Notes: generated by a model from the letters alone, not told the origin. Positions 1 to 9,266 are shown, counted from the first letter of the stretch. The stretch: 64,000 nt of DNA from Acidobacteria bacterium UBA2994 (GCA_002346545.1 DEAA01000021.1:97490-161489); one strand, 5' to 3'. Program-made: numbers and translations.

Positions 1-657
1 GAGTTGTCCGCCTATATCAATTTCGACATGGTCGGGCGGATGCGAGACAACAAGCTCACCGTGCAGGCGCTTGGGAGCAGCCCGATCTGGCCGGATCTCG
101 TCAACGACGTCAACGCCGCCTACGGGTTCGAGCTGCAGCCAGTCGATGATCCCTACCTGCCGACTGACGCGATGAGTCTCAATCTGGCCGAGGTTCCGAC
201 TTTGGCGCTCTTCACCGGAAGTCACGAGGACTATCATCGGCCGTCCGATGATGCCGACACGGTTAACTATCCCGATCTCGAGCGGGTGGCGGGCTACGGT
301 GCCGAGGTGGCGAGGCGACTGGTCAACGACGCGTCGGCACCGCAATTTGTGCGAGTCGAGCGCGCGGCGCAGCAGGGTGGCCAGGCGGCGATGCGTATCT
401 TCACCGGGACCATCCCCGATTACAGCTCGGAGGTCGAGGGGCTGTTGCTGTCTGGCGTCATGGGCGGTGGACCGGCCGAGAAGGCCGGGCTCCAGGAAGG
501 TGACATCATCGTTGGACTGGCAGGCCAGTCGGTGGCCAACATATACGACTACATGTTTGCTCTCGACCTCCTGAAGGTTGCTGAGCCGGCGTCGGTGGTC
601 TTCGTGCGAGACGGTGAGCAACAGGAGGCCGAGCTGGTGCCGGAGGCGCGTCAGTGA
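1..657 (+). CDS. M28 family metallopeptidase with C-terminal PDZ domain (5' end outside window)
   Basis: C-terminal part of a zinc aminopeptidase-type M28 hydrolase; the frame is open from base 1, so the gene begins upstream. Early residues contain NFDMVGR, the conserved segment following the catalytic Glu and Asp region. The stretch FTGSHEDYHRPSDDADTVNY supplies the last zinc-binding His (about residue 79). After that comes a linker and a PDZ domain over the last ~85 residues, with the GPAEKAGLQEGDIIVGLAGQ carboxylate-loop motif. This M28+PDZ architecture is common in secreted peptidases of Acidobacteriota and Bacteroidota; secretion cannot be checked here because the N-terminus is missing. 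The stop codon lies next to the start region of the TonB receptor gene, so the two may be co-transcribed. Family assignment is firm; the substrate is unknown. Confidence 0.9.
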   Translation, partial: ELSAYINFDMVGRMRDNKLTVQALGSSPIWPDLVNDVNAAYGFELQPVDDPYLPTDAMSLNLAEVPTLALFTGSHEDYHRPSDDADTVNYPDLERVAGYGAEVARRLVNDASAPQFVRVERAAQQGGQAAMRIFTGTIPDYSSEVEGLLLSGVMGGGPAEKAGLQEGDIIVGLAGQSVANIYDYMFALDLLKVAEPASVVFVRDGEQQEAELVPEARQ

Positions 658-800
658 GTCGAGCGGCGGAGTCAGGTTCCTCCGAGGTGACCATTCGAGC
701 GCTCCCGGCGTCTGACAGAGAAGCCGCCGGCATTGGCGCCGGTCCGCGGCGTTCGAGACGCGCTGGCGCCCAGTCCAAGGGAATTACGGTTTCGTTCGTG

Positions 801-3125
801 GTGAGTAATCTCAGTCCTCTCAGTCCGAGTCGTCCCGGTCGAGGCTCGTCCCGGTGGCTGGCGCCGCTGCTGACGCTGGCCATGGTCACCCTGGCACCGT
901 CGTTCGGCGCTGCCCAGGGGCTCGGCACCCTCGTGGGTATCGTCACGACGCTCAGTGGCGTCCCGGTCGAGGGCGTGACGGTCACCGTTTTCAGTGACGA
1001 GCAGACGGCCTCGGGTACGACCGACGAGGACGGTGAATACGAGGTCAGCGAGCTGCTGCCGGGGCTGGTCTCGATCGCGATCAGCGACACCGATCTGGTG
1101 CTGGTGCCAGAGCTCGAGGTGGGCGTCGTGGCCAACATCACGATCCGCAGCGACCTAGTCCTCCGCTCACTCGACGAGGTGGCGATGCGGCGGTGGGACG
1201 CCTCTCGCTTTTTCGAAGCCAGTCCAGGCCTGGCCGCTTCTCTCTTCGCCGGCGACACGCTTGAGGCAGGCGTGCTGCCGCTCTCGAACTATCTGGAACG
1301 GGTGCCTGGTGTCGCGGTGGCGCGGGAAGGTGGGATCGGACAGCCCACTGCGCTCGTGGTCCGCGGCGTCGAAGTCACAGACCGGTTTCTCGTGACGGAC
1401 GGCACGCCACTCGAGGGTACCGTGCAACGTCTGCACGGGTGGGATGGGCAGGTGACCCAGCAGCTAGAGGTTGTGCGGGGGCTGCCGTCGAGCCGACGTG
1501 ACGGCGAGCTGACCGGTGTCGTCCACCGGTTGATTAGGCCGACCGGTGATCCCGCCTCGCCGCTGTTCTCGGCCTCGGTGGAAGGTGGCGACTACGGCTG
1601 GCGACAGTATAGTGCCGGCACCAGCGGCTCCAGCCGTGTCTACGACTGGCACCTTAGTGCTCAGCATGCCGAGGCGGATAACGAGCAGCCCAACACGGAC
1701 TACCGTCGCACTGCGATGGCCGGATCGCTCGATTTCATCCGGAGCGCGATCAGGGGCCACCTTATGTTCCAGGGCGAGACCAGCGAAGTGGGGCGTTCGG
1801 GCCCCACGCTGCTCGTTCGGCCCGATCTCGATGCCCGCCAAGAACGGACGCGGTTCTCCGGGGCGGGCACGTTCCGTCTGGGCCGTGGACAGCGGAGCCT
1901 ACACGAGCTCCGCCTGGTGGGCACCCAAAGCGACATCCGCTCACTAAACCCGCTCGATTCGGGCACGATCTTGCTGCAGTCGTCCGAGGAGGTGGCCCGT
2001 TTGGTTGCGGTGTCCGATCTGGCCCTGGCGGGTGGGCGCCGGAACGATCTTCGCACGGGACGGGTGAGCTACGAGTACGCGTTCGAGATCGACGAGTTCC
2101 ACTACATGACCTTTGGCGGCACCGCCGAGGGTGAAGCTGGTCGGTTTACGCGCACCGACCGGTACGATCAGACTAGGGCCAATCTGAGTCTCTATGCGGA
2201 GGACCGGGTCCAGCTGTTTCCGGATCTGCTGTTGACGGCGGGTGGGCGCTTCGTCAAGAACGGACCTTACGGCTTCGCGGCGATGCCCCGTGGGTCGCTG
2301 ACCTATGAGCTGGGTTGGGGATTCCTCGCCCGGGCCGCCGGTGGCTTCGGGGTGGGCACACCCACGCTAGCCCAGTTGTTCGGCGAGACGTTCCTCTGGG
2401 AGGGGAACCCGGAGATCGACCAGGCGAAAAGCCGCGCCGCCGATGCCGGAATCTTCGGTTCGCTGTGGGGAAACCGGGTGCAGGTAGAGGCCAGCGCGTA
2501 TTGGCACGAGTACGAGGACCTCATCGTACTGGGGGAGTTCGACGTGCCCCGGCTCGATACCTTGCCGGACTATCGAGCCCTGACCCTGGCCGAGCGGCTT
2601 CAGCTTCAGAGTGACGTCTGGACCGGTGTGAGGCAACCGCTGGTGGTGGCGGCGGTCGATCCAAGGGTAACGTTCGTTAACTTGCCCAGGAGCCGTGCCA
2701 TCGGGGCCGAGGCCTCGTTCACGGCGATGCCGGTAACGCAGGTGACATTGCAGGGGGCCTACACCTTCAGCGACACCGAAGTGCGTCGCGGCACCCGTTT
2801 ACTCCGACCGGGAGACCGGCTACCTGGCATGCCTGAGCACCAGGGATCATTCACGGCCGATGTGCAGGTGGCCCGAGTGTCGGTTGGCGGCACTTTCCGC
2901 TACGTCGGGAAGCGGACAGCTCCGTTCGACTACGTCAGCCAGGTACTGGGCCTGGGGACGCTGTCGTCCTACACCCGGTACGACATGTGGGCGCGCATCG
3001 GGCTGACGGATGGATTGTGGTTCTCGATGGTGGGAGAGAACCTCACCGACGAGCAGTACCAGGAGGTGCCAGGGTACCCGGCCCTGGGGCGGATGCTTCG
3101 GGCAGGCGTGCAGGTGTCCTTCTGA
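801..3125 (+). CDS. TonB-dependent receptor with N-terminal carboxypeptidase-regulatory-like domain
   Basis: Outer-membrane active transporter. From the GTG at 801 the protein is 774 aa and begins with a signal peptide (hydrophobic core LAPLLTLAMVTLAP, cleavage near GAAQG). An Ig-like CarboxypepD_reg domain follows at about residues 40-125, with the GTTDEDGEYEVSELLPG signature. A plug domain (YLERVPGVAVAREGGIGQP then VVRGVEVTDRFLVTDGTPL) covers about 150-270. The rest is a 22-stranded-type barrel ending in an aromatic residue (VQVSF). The frame is open back to a GTG at 654 that overlaps the previous stop, but that would put 49 non-signal residues before the signal peptide, so 801 is preferred. 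Two paralogous lipoproteins follow directly and are probably functional partners. The ligand cannot be told from sequence. Confidence 0.9.
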   Translation: MSNLSPLSPSRPGRGSSRWLAPLLTLAMVTLAPSFGAAQGLGTLVGIVTTLSGVPVEGVTVTVFSDEQTASGTTDEDGEYEVSELLPGLVSIAISDTDLVLVPELEVGVVANITIRSDLVLRSLDEVAMRRWDASRFFEASPGLAASLFAGDTLEAGVLPLSNYLERVPGVAVAREGGIGQPTALVVRGVEVTDRFLVTDGTPLEGTVQRLHGWDGQVTQQLEVVRGLPSSRRDGELTGVVHRLIRPTGDPASPLFSASVEGGDYGWRQYSAGTSGSSRVYDWHLSAQHAEADNEQPNTDYRRTAMAGSLDFIRSAIRGHLMFQGETSEVGRSGPTLLVRPDLDARQERTRFSGAGTFRLGRGQRSLHELRLVGTQSDIRSLNPLDSGTILLQSSEEVARLVAVSDLALAGGRRNDLRTGRVSYEYAFEIDEFHYMTFGGTAEGEAGRFTRTDRYDQTRANLSLYAEDRVQLFPDLLLTAGGRFVKNGPYGFAAMPRGSLTYELGWGFLARAAGGFGVGTPTLAQLFGETFLWEGNPEIDQAKSRAADAGIFGSLWGNRVQVEASAYWHEYEDLIVLGEFDVPRLDTLPDYRALTLAERLQLQSDVWTGVRQPLVVAAVDPRVTFVNLPRSRAIGAEASFTAMPVTQVTLQGAYTFSDTEVRRGTRLLRPGDRLPGMPEHQGSFTADVQVARVSVGGTFRYVGKRTAPFDYVSQVLGLGTLSSYTRYDMWARIGLTDGLWFSMVGENLTDEQYQEVPGYPALGRMLRAGVQVSF

Positions 3126-3153
3126 GTACGCTCTGCGTGGAGTGAAAGGACTA

Positions 3154-3669
3154 ATGATGTTCCGGAGAATCGCTCTTCCAGCCCTGCTGGCCATGGCCGT
3201 GAGCGCGGCTGGATGCGACGAAGGATTGCCGCTCGAATCGACCCCGCTGCTGGCGGTGCAGATGTCGGTCGCCCCGGATCCTGGGATGGCAGTACCGTCG
3301 TCCGGTGTCACGTTCGAGCAAGACGGTCAAACCATAGAGTTTCCCTGGATGACCACCCTGTCGCTGATTATCCGGACCGACGCGTCGCAGTCGGGCGCTA
3401 CCATCAGAAACATCGGCGCCAGTGTGCAGGAGGCAATCGAAGGGATCGCTGTCACCCCGGTGTTCGGTGATCCGGCACCGCGGTTCCGGTACACCCCGCG
3501 CGCCACTACCAACCGGGTGGAGCCTGGTGGCGAGGCGATTATCGAGTTCGATGTCTGGTACTGGCTGCCGGGTGGCGGAGCCGAAGCGCTCGTCGCGCTC
3601 AACGCCACGTTGTCGGCCGATGAGGGCTCCGGTGTCACCGATGCGGTGCAGGTGAGCGTACTACCCTAG
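3154..3669 (+). CDS. Lipoprotein A of a tandem paralogous pair downstream of the TonB receptor
   Basis: 171-aa predicted lipoprotein of unrecognised family. The start ATG at 3154 follows a good Shine-Dalgarno (GAAAGGA, 3144-3150). The signal peptide ends in a lipobox, AVSAAGC, with Cys near residue 21. The rest reads as one beta-rich domain, with a conserved segment IIEFDVWYWLPGGGAEA near the C-terminus. The next gene encodes a protein of the same length with the same layout, lipobox and EFDVWY-x-LP motif, so the two are tandem duplicates that have diverged strongly. The position 28 nt after the TonB receptor stop suggests one transcript. A role as a surface or periplasmic accessory to the receptor is inference from position only. 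Confidence 0.8.
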   Translation: MMFRRIALPALLAMAVSAAGCDEGLPLESTPLLAVQMSVAPDPGMAVPSSGVTFEQDGQTIEFPWMTTLSLIIRTDASQSGATIRNIGASVQEAIEGIAVTPVFGDPAPRFRYTPRATTNRVEPGGEAIIEFDVWYWLPGGGAEALVALNATLSADEGSGVTDAVQVSVLP

Positions 3670-3698
3670 CCGTTTCAGATTTTTGGGAGAGACGAGAG

Positions 3699-4214
3699 AT
3701 GGTCAGGAAAGTGTGGACGGTGGTGGCTCTGGCCTCCACGCTCGCGCTGTCGGGTTGCGGCAGCAACAATCTCTTCGACCCGACGAGGATGCTGAGTGTG
3801 TTCGTCGAGCTGTCGGTCGAGCCAGACGTCGTCAATGCCACCTCCGCGACCGGCGAGACATTCACGATCGGCGATGAGACGGTCGAGTTCGCCTGGAAGA
3901 CGTCATTCCGAGTGATCTCTAGTCTGTCCGACGAACAGCCACAGGCCACGATCTCCGCCTTGGCCCTACTGGTGCAGCAGGCCACGGGCGGCATCATCAT
4001 TTCGCCGGTGCCCGGGCAGGCAGAGAGCTTCCGGTTCGACACGAGAACCGACGGCAATATCATCACGCCAGGCAGTTCTAAGGTTACCGAGTTCGACGTT
4101 TGGTATACCTTGCCGAACCAGGGGCGCGAGGCGGTGATCACCGTCACGGTCAGCTACATCAACGATTCAGGGCTCACCCGTACCGAGAACATCACGGTCA
4201 GGGTCGCTCCATAG
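3699..4214 (+). CDS. Lipoprotein B of a tandem paralogous pair downstream of the TonB receptor
   Basis: 171-aa predicted lipoprotein. The signal peptide ends ALSGC with Cys near residue 19. The mature domain parallels the preceding gene block by block: a SVFVELSVEPD opening, a VEFAWKTSF strand (VEFAWK versus IEFPWM in the neighbour), a TEFDVWYTLPNQGREA segment and a closing valine-rich strand (ITVRVAP versus QVSVLP). The gap to its paralogue is 29 nt and contains GGGAGAGACGAG, a plausible ribosome-binding region. I recognise no characterised domain. The conserved EFDVWY-x-LP segment is the best handle for a profile search. The duplicated state suggests either heteromer formation or two ligand variants. 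Confidence 0.8.
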   Translation: MVRKVWTVVALASTLALSGCGSNNLFDPTRMLSVFVELSVEPDVVNATSATGETFTIGDETVEFAWKTSFRVISSLSDEQPQATISALALLVQQATGGIIISPVPGQAESFRFDTRTDGNIITPGSSKVTEFDVWYTLPNQGREAVITVTVSYINDSGLTRTENITVRVAP

Positions 4215-4337
4215 GTTTCCTGGCGATCCGTCCGTCTGGCGGCGTTGCTTCGTCGGTTACAGAAGGTCCTGCGTTGCGGGAACGCGAAGCAATCCTGGGG
4301 CTAGGTGCAGGACCCGCCAGCTATTCCTTGGTTGCCC

Positions 4338-4361
4338 GCTCCTCCCCCTTGCCGGAGGGGC
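4338..4361. terminator. GC hairpin between convergent genes
   Basis: An 8-bp stem, GCTCCTCC (4338-4345) pairing with GGAGGGGC (4354-4361), one G-T wobble and an 8-nt loop, in the 211-nt gap between the lipoprotein pair and the convergent hydrolase gene. No T tract follows, so intrinsic termination is uncertain. Nothing else is seen in the gap. Confidence 0.3.
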
Positions 4362-4425
4362 TAACACCCGCGCCTTTCTGGTGCCCGTGGCCGAACGCCT
4401 TGCCAGGCAGCTCGGTGTGGGGAAC

Positions 4426-5502
4426 TTAGTTCTGCGGATAAGTTTTGGAATGGCCGTTCCGGCTGTTCGTGATGGTGAAGGAGCCATCGCGCCTAGCGCT
4501 GATCTTGATCCAGGCGCTCGGTCCGGTGTGTACGGCATCCTCATCGTCGGCTGACGCGAAGTCCTGCAAGTTCGCAATGAATTGCTCCGGAGCATTCAGC
4601 GATCCGGCCGGGATCGAGTAGTGGTTTTGCCAGAGATCCTCGATCGTGGGGGCTCGACCCAGGCTCGCAAAGGTATGAAGAGCGCCTCCCTTGCGGGGGC
4701 CGTTGTTCATCACTGCAGCCCGGGGCGCAAGGGCGCGTACCAGTGCCTCAGCGCCGGACGTGTCCGACCCGTGGTGCGACACTAGATATAGATCGACCCT
4801 GCCGATCTTGTTGTTCGGGCACATCAGCGGGTACTCCTTGTTCCAGGTAAGGTCGCCCATGATGACAGTGCGGAACGCGCCGAATCCAAGATGGGCGCTG
4901 AGGGAACGCTGGTCCTCGGCATCGCCATAGCGGCTGGTTATCTCTGAGCCATGGAAGTCGAAGTCGTCGCAGAAGTAGTTCGGCGCGCCGGCGCCAGGTA
5001 GCGGCGTGTCCAGTACCTCGCCATGCGAAGAAAGCATCGTTACCTGGATGTCACCCAGTGGGATGGTGTCGCCTGGCGCGACCACTCGATGGTCAGCTGA
5101 TTCGCGCAGATCTACATAGCGATCGAACGCCGCGAGCTGGCGCTCGCCCTCGTCGACGGTCTCCCCATGATCGAGAAAGGTACGAACGGGCAGACGCGCA
5201 ATGAGCTGGTGGGCGCCACCCATGTGGTCGGTGTGGAAGTGGGTGACCACGAGATAGTCGATTTCGTCAATTCCAGCGTCCGCGGCAACGGCCGCAATAC
5301 GATCCGCATCACGGCCGTCGAACCCGGGCCAGCCGGCGTCCACTAGCATCGACTCACCGGAGGGTGCAACGAACAAGGTCGCCTCGCCACCTTCGACGTC
5401 GATGACGTAGATGTCGAGCGTCTCCTCGTCGGCTGGTTCTTGCGCCGCGAGTGTCCCGGACACCGGGAGCAGCCCAAGCATCACCGCAGTTAGCCACCGC
5501 AT
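4426..5502 (-). CDS. Secreted metallo-beta-lactamase-fold hydrolase (ComEC C-terminal-domain-like)
   Basis: 358-aa exported MBL-fold protein. The signal peptide MRWLTAVMLGLLPVSGTLAA is followed by the MBL core. The hallmark metal motif THFHTDHMGG is at about residues 86-95. A later LVSHHGSDTSGAEALVRAL segment is typical of the ComEC/Rec2-type extracellular hydrolase branch rather than antibiotic-hydrolysing lactamases. It lacks the membrane part of ComEC. The start follows a G-rich SD-like run (GGGGGG, 4-5 nt from the ATG). The family is expected to act on phosphodiesters or related substrates outside the cytoplasm; the actual substrate is unknown. It runs in the same direction as the two propeller genes upstream of it, 87 nt away, and might share their transcript. 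Confidence 0.85.
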   Translation of the reverse strand: MRWLTAVMLGLLPVSGTLAAQEPADEETLDIYVIDVEGGEATLFVAPSGESMLVDAGWPGFDGRDADRIAAVAADAGIDEIDYLVVTHFHTDHMGGAHQLIARLPVRTFLDHGETVDEGERQLAAFDRYVDLRESADHRVVAPGDTIPLGDIQVTMLSSHGEVLDTPLPGAGAPNYFCDDFDFHGSEITSRYGDAEDQRSLSAHLGFGAFRTVIMGDLTWNKEYPLMCPNNKIGRVDLYLVSHHGSDTSGAEALVRALAPRAAVMNNGPRKGGALHTFASLGRAPTIEDLWQNHYSIPAGSLNAPEQFIANLQDFASADDEDAVHTGPSAWIKISARRDGSFTITNSRNGHSKTYPQN

Positions 5503-5589
5503 ACAGCCCCCCAGTGCGCGAGAAAAAAGGCGGCGATCGCCGAAGCAACCACCGCCCCCAAAGGCCCAGCCCAGCGCCTGAATCGCGCG

Positions 5590-7056
5590 CTAGTCGTCCA
5601 GCGGCTCGCCCTGGGCGCCGTCCTGAATGGCCCAGAGACGGTTCCGGGTCAGGATGTACATCACGCCGTCTCGTACCACCGGAGTGCTGTAGACAGACGC
5701 GCCCATGTTGAGCTCGGCCAGTTCTTCCATTTCGCGGCCGGCCCGGAGCACCACGATGTCTCCGTCCTCGTCGCCGAGGAAGACCTTGCCATCCACCACG
5801 AAGGGCGAGCCCCAGACGGCGGCAAAGGCGTCGTAGGTCCAGAACTCCTCCCCGGTGTCCGGATCCAGCGCGTGTAGGAAACCGGAGAGGCTGGAGATGT
5901 AGAGGACGCCGTCGGCGATCGCGGCGGTCGACATCGTGCGGTAGAAGTCCTCACCGTCCCGGCTCCACACCTTATGCGTGTCGGTGACGTCCCCGGTCCC
6001 GGTCGCGTCGATAGCGTAGAAATGTCCGGGCGCTTCCCCGTGTTCCGGGTCCTGTCCCATGCCGATGTACACCCGGTCGTTGTAGATGACCGGTGTGGAG
6101 AGGATGTTGTTGCGGGTGCCGCGGCCGCCCAGAATCCACTCCGAGTCCTTGGGGTTGCCGTCGAACTGCCAGATCTCCTCACCGGTAGCGGCATCCAGTG
6201 AATAGACGATGCCGTCGCCTCCCGCCACGATGACCTGCTCGCGTCCGGCGATTTCGGCGTAGGCTGGATTGGTCCAGCTGCCGTGCAGCACGCCTTCGCC
6301 CACGTCCACGTTCTCCCAGATCAGTTCACCCGTGTTCTTGTCGAGCGCGATGATGTGGGGTGAGAACGGCGACGGAATGTTGACGTGTCCTTCGTCAACG
6401 CCGTTACTCGTGACTGTGTAGAGCACGTCCCCGACGATGAGCGGAGAGCCGGTCGCTAGGTTGTGGGGGAAGACATCGAGCTCGCCGATCATGTCGTAGG
6501 ACCAGAGGATGTCTCCGTCGGTCGGGCCGGTGCCCGTCTCGTCCATGAACGGTCCGTCGTTCCCGTTTGCCAGCCCTTCCACGTCGAGGCAGACCACGTG
6601 GGCCTGATTCGACACGTACCAGACCCGATCGCCCTCGATGAAGGCGGTCGAGCAAACGCCCTGCAGCGGCCAGTCGTTCACTCGGCCGGCCGACAGCTTG
6701 TCGTGCACCATCTGCCAGATGAAGTCGCCCGACGCAGCATCGAAGGCCATGAGCACACCCATGTCACCTTCGTAGGCCGGGTCTCTCACTCCTTCGTTGT
6801 TGGTCCCGACATAGACCTTTCCGTTAGCGACTGTCGGGCCGCCGTAGGCCTGTGATCCTACCGGCTGGCTCCAGAGAATGTTCGCTCCGGTGCGCGGATC
6901 CCAGGTCTCGGGCACCCCGGTCTCGTCCGAGACCATGTTTCGGGACGGGGTGTTCCCGAACATCCCGACCTCGTCCTGGGCCGCGATGGGTGCGGCTGCT
7001 GCCACTACCGCGAGGATGCCGGCCGCCACTGTTTGTACTGCACGCAATCGAGTCAT
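5590..7056 (-). CDS. Secreted PQQ-type beta-propeller repeat protein
   Basis: 488-aa exported protein (signal peptide ending AAAPIAAQ) made of seven to eight repeats with the Trp-rich blade pattern ALDKNTGELIWE / SLDAATGEEIWQFDG / ALDPDTGEEFWTYDA. These are the pyrrolo-quinoline-quinone-like or outer-membrane-assembly-propeller repeats. I do not see the extra cofactor-binding and heme features of true quinoprotein alcohol dehydrogenases, so a binding or scaffold role is as likely as an enzymatic one. Its ATG overlaps the TGA of the upstream propeller gene (ATGA at 7053-7056), indicating translational coupling and probably joint function. The closing text MYILTRNRLWAIQDG forms the last blade. 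Confidence 0.85.
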   Translation of the reverse strand: MTRLRAVQTVAAGILAVVAAAAPIAAQDEVGMFGNTPSRNMVSDETGVPETWDPRTGANILWSQPVGSQAYGGPTVANGKVYVGTNNEGVRDPAYEGDMGVLMAFDAASGDFIWQMVHDKLSAGRVNDWPLQGVCSTAFIEGDRVWYVSNQAHVVCLDVEGLANGNDGPFMDETGTGPTDGDILWSYDMIGELDVFPHNLATGSPLIVGDVLYTVTSNGVDEGHVNIPSPFSPHIIALDKNTGELIWENVDVGEGVLHGSWTNPAYAEIAGREQVIVAGGDGIVYSLDAATGEEIWQFDGNPKDSEWILGGRGTRNNILSTPVIYNDRVYIGMGQDPEHGEAPGHFYAIDATGTGDVTDTHKVWSRDGEDFYRTMSTAAIADGVLYISSLSGFLHALDPDTGEEFWTYDAFAAVWGSPFVVDGKVFLGDEDGDIVVLRAGREMEELAELNMGASVYSTPVVRDGVMYILTRNRLWAIQDGAQGEPLDD

Positions 7057-9266
7057 TGGTTCTCCACCACGCTGACGTTGTCGAAGTAGATGTCGATCGG
7101 CGAGTAGCCGATGATACCGGGGCTTCCGGTGTGGTTGGGTACTGGGTCTTCGGCGGTCAGCGTCCAGTCCGAGGGCTCTGAGGCGTCCCGTGGCCAGACC
7201 TTGGCCTGCACGATGGCTTGGTCGCCTTCGATGTCCACCCGGAGCTTAAGGGTGTACCAAGTGTTCGGTTCCCAAGGGAAGTCGACCTCTTCCTGGATTC
7301 TGAGCTCCGCCGCCCACGACTGGATCATGAGTTTCTGGCGATTACCCTGCAGGTCCATCGTGTAGCCGCTATTGATCAGGCCGATGTCCGGTCGCCGGCG
7401 ACCCCGCTGAGTGGCGAACACGTCGGCCTGCACGGTGTAGCCCGACATGCTGGCGGGGCCCATGTAGGTGGCGTGCCGGTGAATGCCGGTGCGGGACGCG
7501 CCCTTGCGGAACACCAGGTTGCCATCGACCTCTTCGACCGCGAGGCTCCCTCCGCCGCCGATCCACTGGGGCGGCCGGCCATTCTCGAAGTTCTCGGACC
7601 AGGGGAGTGGCGCGTAGACCCGCACCTGACCGACGGCGCTCAGTCCGCCCACGGTAGCGGTGACGGTGCCCGCCTGGTTGCTTGCCCGAGCGTCAGTCGA
7701 CAGTACCCCGTTGGCCGAGATCGAGCTGCCAGCCAGGTCTTCGAGCGACCAGCTGGCCTCCTGCAGTCCGATGAAGCGCCCGCCCGCGTCGTAGGCCCGT
7801 ACCTCGAACTCGATGCTGTCGCCTCCCGAGGCGATCACTTCGGCCGGTACGACCTGAAGTATGGAAGGCGTGCTCGTGGCGGCAATCTCATCGTCCAGGT
7901 CTGGGGCCGCGCCCGCCCTTGCCGTGAACGGGGTGTCCGGAGCCCCGATCGCGTAGATGCCGGCCTCCGACGTCACGTAGAGTCGTCCGTAGCCGACTGC
8001 GAACGAGCCGTAGACCTCGGCGTAGCGTTCTTCGTCTCGCATCTGCAACTCGTCGTGATCGAGCTCGGTGGCTCCGCTGGGGCCAGGCTGCAAGATGCGC
8101 ACGTTCCCGTTGGTTTCGGTGACGAAGAGCTTGCCGTCGGCCCACACCGGCGACGCCTTACCGACGTTGCCGACGCTGGTTTCCCACTGCACGGCGCCGG
8201 TGGCCGCGTCGAGTGAGAACAGGTTGGCCGAGTTGTCGATTACGTAGAGCGAGCCGTCATGCAGCAACGGCGACGAGAACCCGACTGCCATCTCCTCAAC
8301 CCGCCACTTCTCGTGTGTCGCGGTCACGTCCCCGGCGCCGGTAGCGTCAATCGCCACCACCCGTCCCATGATGCCGGAGTCGATGTTCTCCTCGCTGTGC
8401 GCGACGTAAACCGTGTCGTCGACTAGGACGGGCGAGACGTTGATCCCGCGCTTACTGAGGTGGAATTCCCAGACCTTCTCGCCTGTCCGCGCCTTCAGCG
8501 CGTAGATCCGGCCGTCGGCGTTCCCGTCGATCCAGAGCCGCTGACCGTTCACGACGCCGACGATGCCGACTGACTGCGTGTTCATGTCGGCCACGTTGCC
8601 GCCAGGCGTCGAGTGCCACCGGATCTCGCCGGTGAGCTTGTCGAACCCGAAGTAACGGTGACGGGGTGGGCCGCCCAGGTTGCCCCAGGCGCCGCCGATG
8701 ATGCTGAGCAGCAGCTGGTCTTCATCGATCAACGGCGTAGTAGTTCGGCCGCCGTAGCCGGAGGCCCGCCCAATTTCCTCGGCCAGCCGCCAGCTCCACA
8801 CGGTGCTGCCATCGCGATCGAATACGTTCAGGTAGCCGTCGATATTCATCGCGTAGAGGTAGCCGGTGTCGGGGTCGCCCGTGACACTGCCCCAGCCAAC
8901 CCGGTTGAACGGCACCGTGGTGTTCAGGATGTTGAACTGGTGCTGCCACAGCTTCTCGCCGGTCTCGGCGTTCCAGCAGGCCACAACCTCCTGCTCGTCC
9001 ACGCCGTCGCCGGTCCGGCCGTTGGCGCACACCCGGCCGTCGAACACCGCCGGGGTCGAGCGTCCGACCCACTCGTCCTCCCAGACGAGGTTTTCCCCGT
9101 CCTGGGACCAGCTTGACGGAAGTCCGGTCTGGTCCGACACGCCGGTCTGGCTCCGTCCCCGCCAACTCGGCCAGTCTTGGGCGACGGCCGGGAGCGAAAG
9201 CCCGAGTAGCGCCATCAGCAGCGCCGCGGCAACCCGCGTCGTGACGCCGTATGCAGCCCTGGTCAT
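7053..9266 (-). CDS. Secreted PQQ-type beta-propeller with Ig-like and LamG-like C-terminal domains
   Basis: Large exported propeller protein (737 aa from the ATG at 9266; a second ATG at 9275 has the SD directly abutting it, while GAGG lies 9 nt before 9266). The signal peptide ends SLPAVAQ. Residues ~25-430 are propeller blades (CWNAETGEKLWQHQFN, ALKARTGEKVWEFHL, SLDAATGAVQWETSV). About 440-550 is a bacterial Ig-like module (STPSILQVVPAEVIASGGDS). About 555-737 is a concanavalin/LamG-like jelly roll that opens WSENFENGRPPQW and ends in DIYFDNVSVVE. The C-terminal module resembles carbohydrate-binding jelly rolls, so an extracellular glycan- or matrix-facing role is plausible. It is translationally coupled to the smaller propeller downstream. 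Confidence 0.85.
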   Translation of the reverse strand: MTRAAYGVTTRVAAALLMALLGLSLPAVAQDWPSWRGRSQTGVSDQTGLPSSWSQDGENLVWEDEWVGRSTPAVFDGRVCANGRTGDGVDEQEVVACWNAETGEKLWQHQFNILNTTVPFNRVGWGSVTGDPDTGYLYAMNIDGYLNVFDRDGSTVWSWRLAEEIGRASGYGGRTTTPLIDEDQLLLSIIGGAWGNLGGPPRHRYFGFDKLTGEIRWHSTPGGNVADMNTQSVGIVGVVNGQRLWIDGNADGRIYALKARTGEKVWEFHLSKRGINVSPVLVDDTVYVAHSEENIDSGIMGRVVAIDATGAGDVTATHEKWRVEEMAVGFSSPLLHDGSLYVIDNSANLFSLDAATGAVQWETSVGNVGKASPVWADGKLFVTETNGNVRILQPGPSGATELDHDELQMRDEERYAEVYGSFAVGYGRLYVTSEAGIYAIGAPDTPFTARAGAAPDLDDEIAATSTPSILQVVPAEVIASGGDSIEFEVRAYDAGGRFIGLQEASWSLEDLAGSSISANGVLSTDARASNQAGTVTATVGGLSAVGQVRVYAPLPWSENFENGRPPQWIGGGGSLAVEEVDGNLVFRKGASRTGIHRHATYMGPASMSGYTVQADVFATQRGRRRPDIGLINSGYTMDLQGNRQKLMIQSWAAELRIQEEVDFPWEPNTWYTLKLRVDIEGDQAIVQAKVWPRDASEPSDWTLTAEDPVPNHTGSPGIIGYSPIDIYFDNVSVVENQ

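Noticed and set aside
7218..8216. 332-codon plus-strand frame inside the propeller gene
   Set aside because: No recognisable domain; it is opposite a protein with clear blade repeats.
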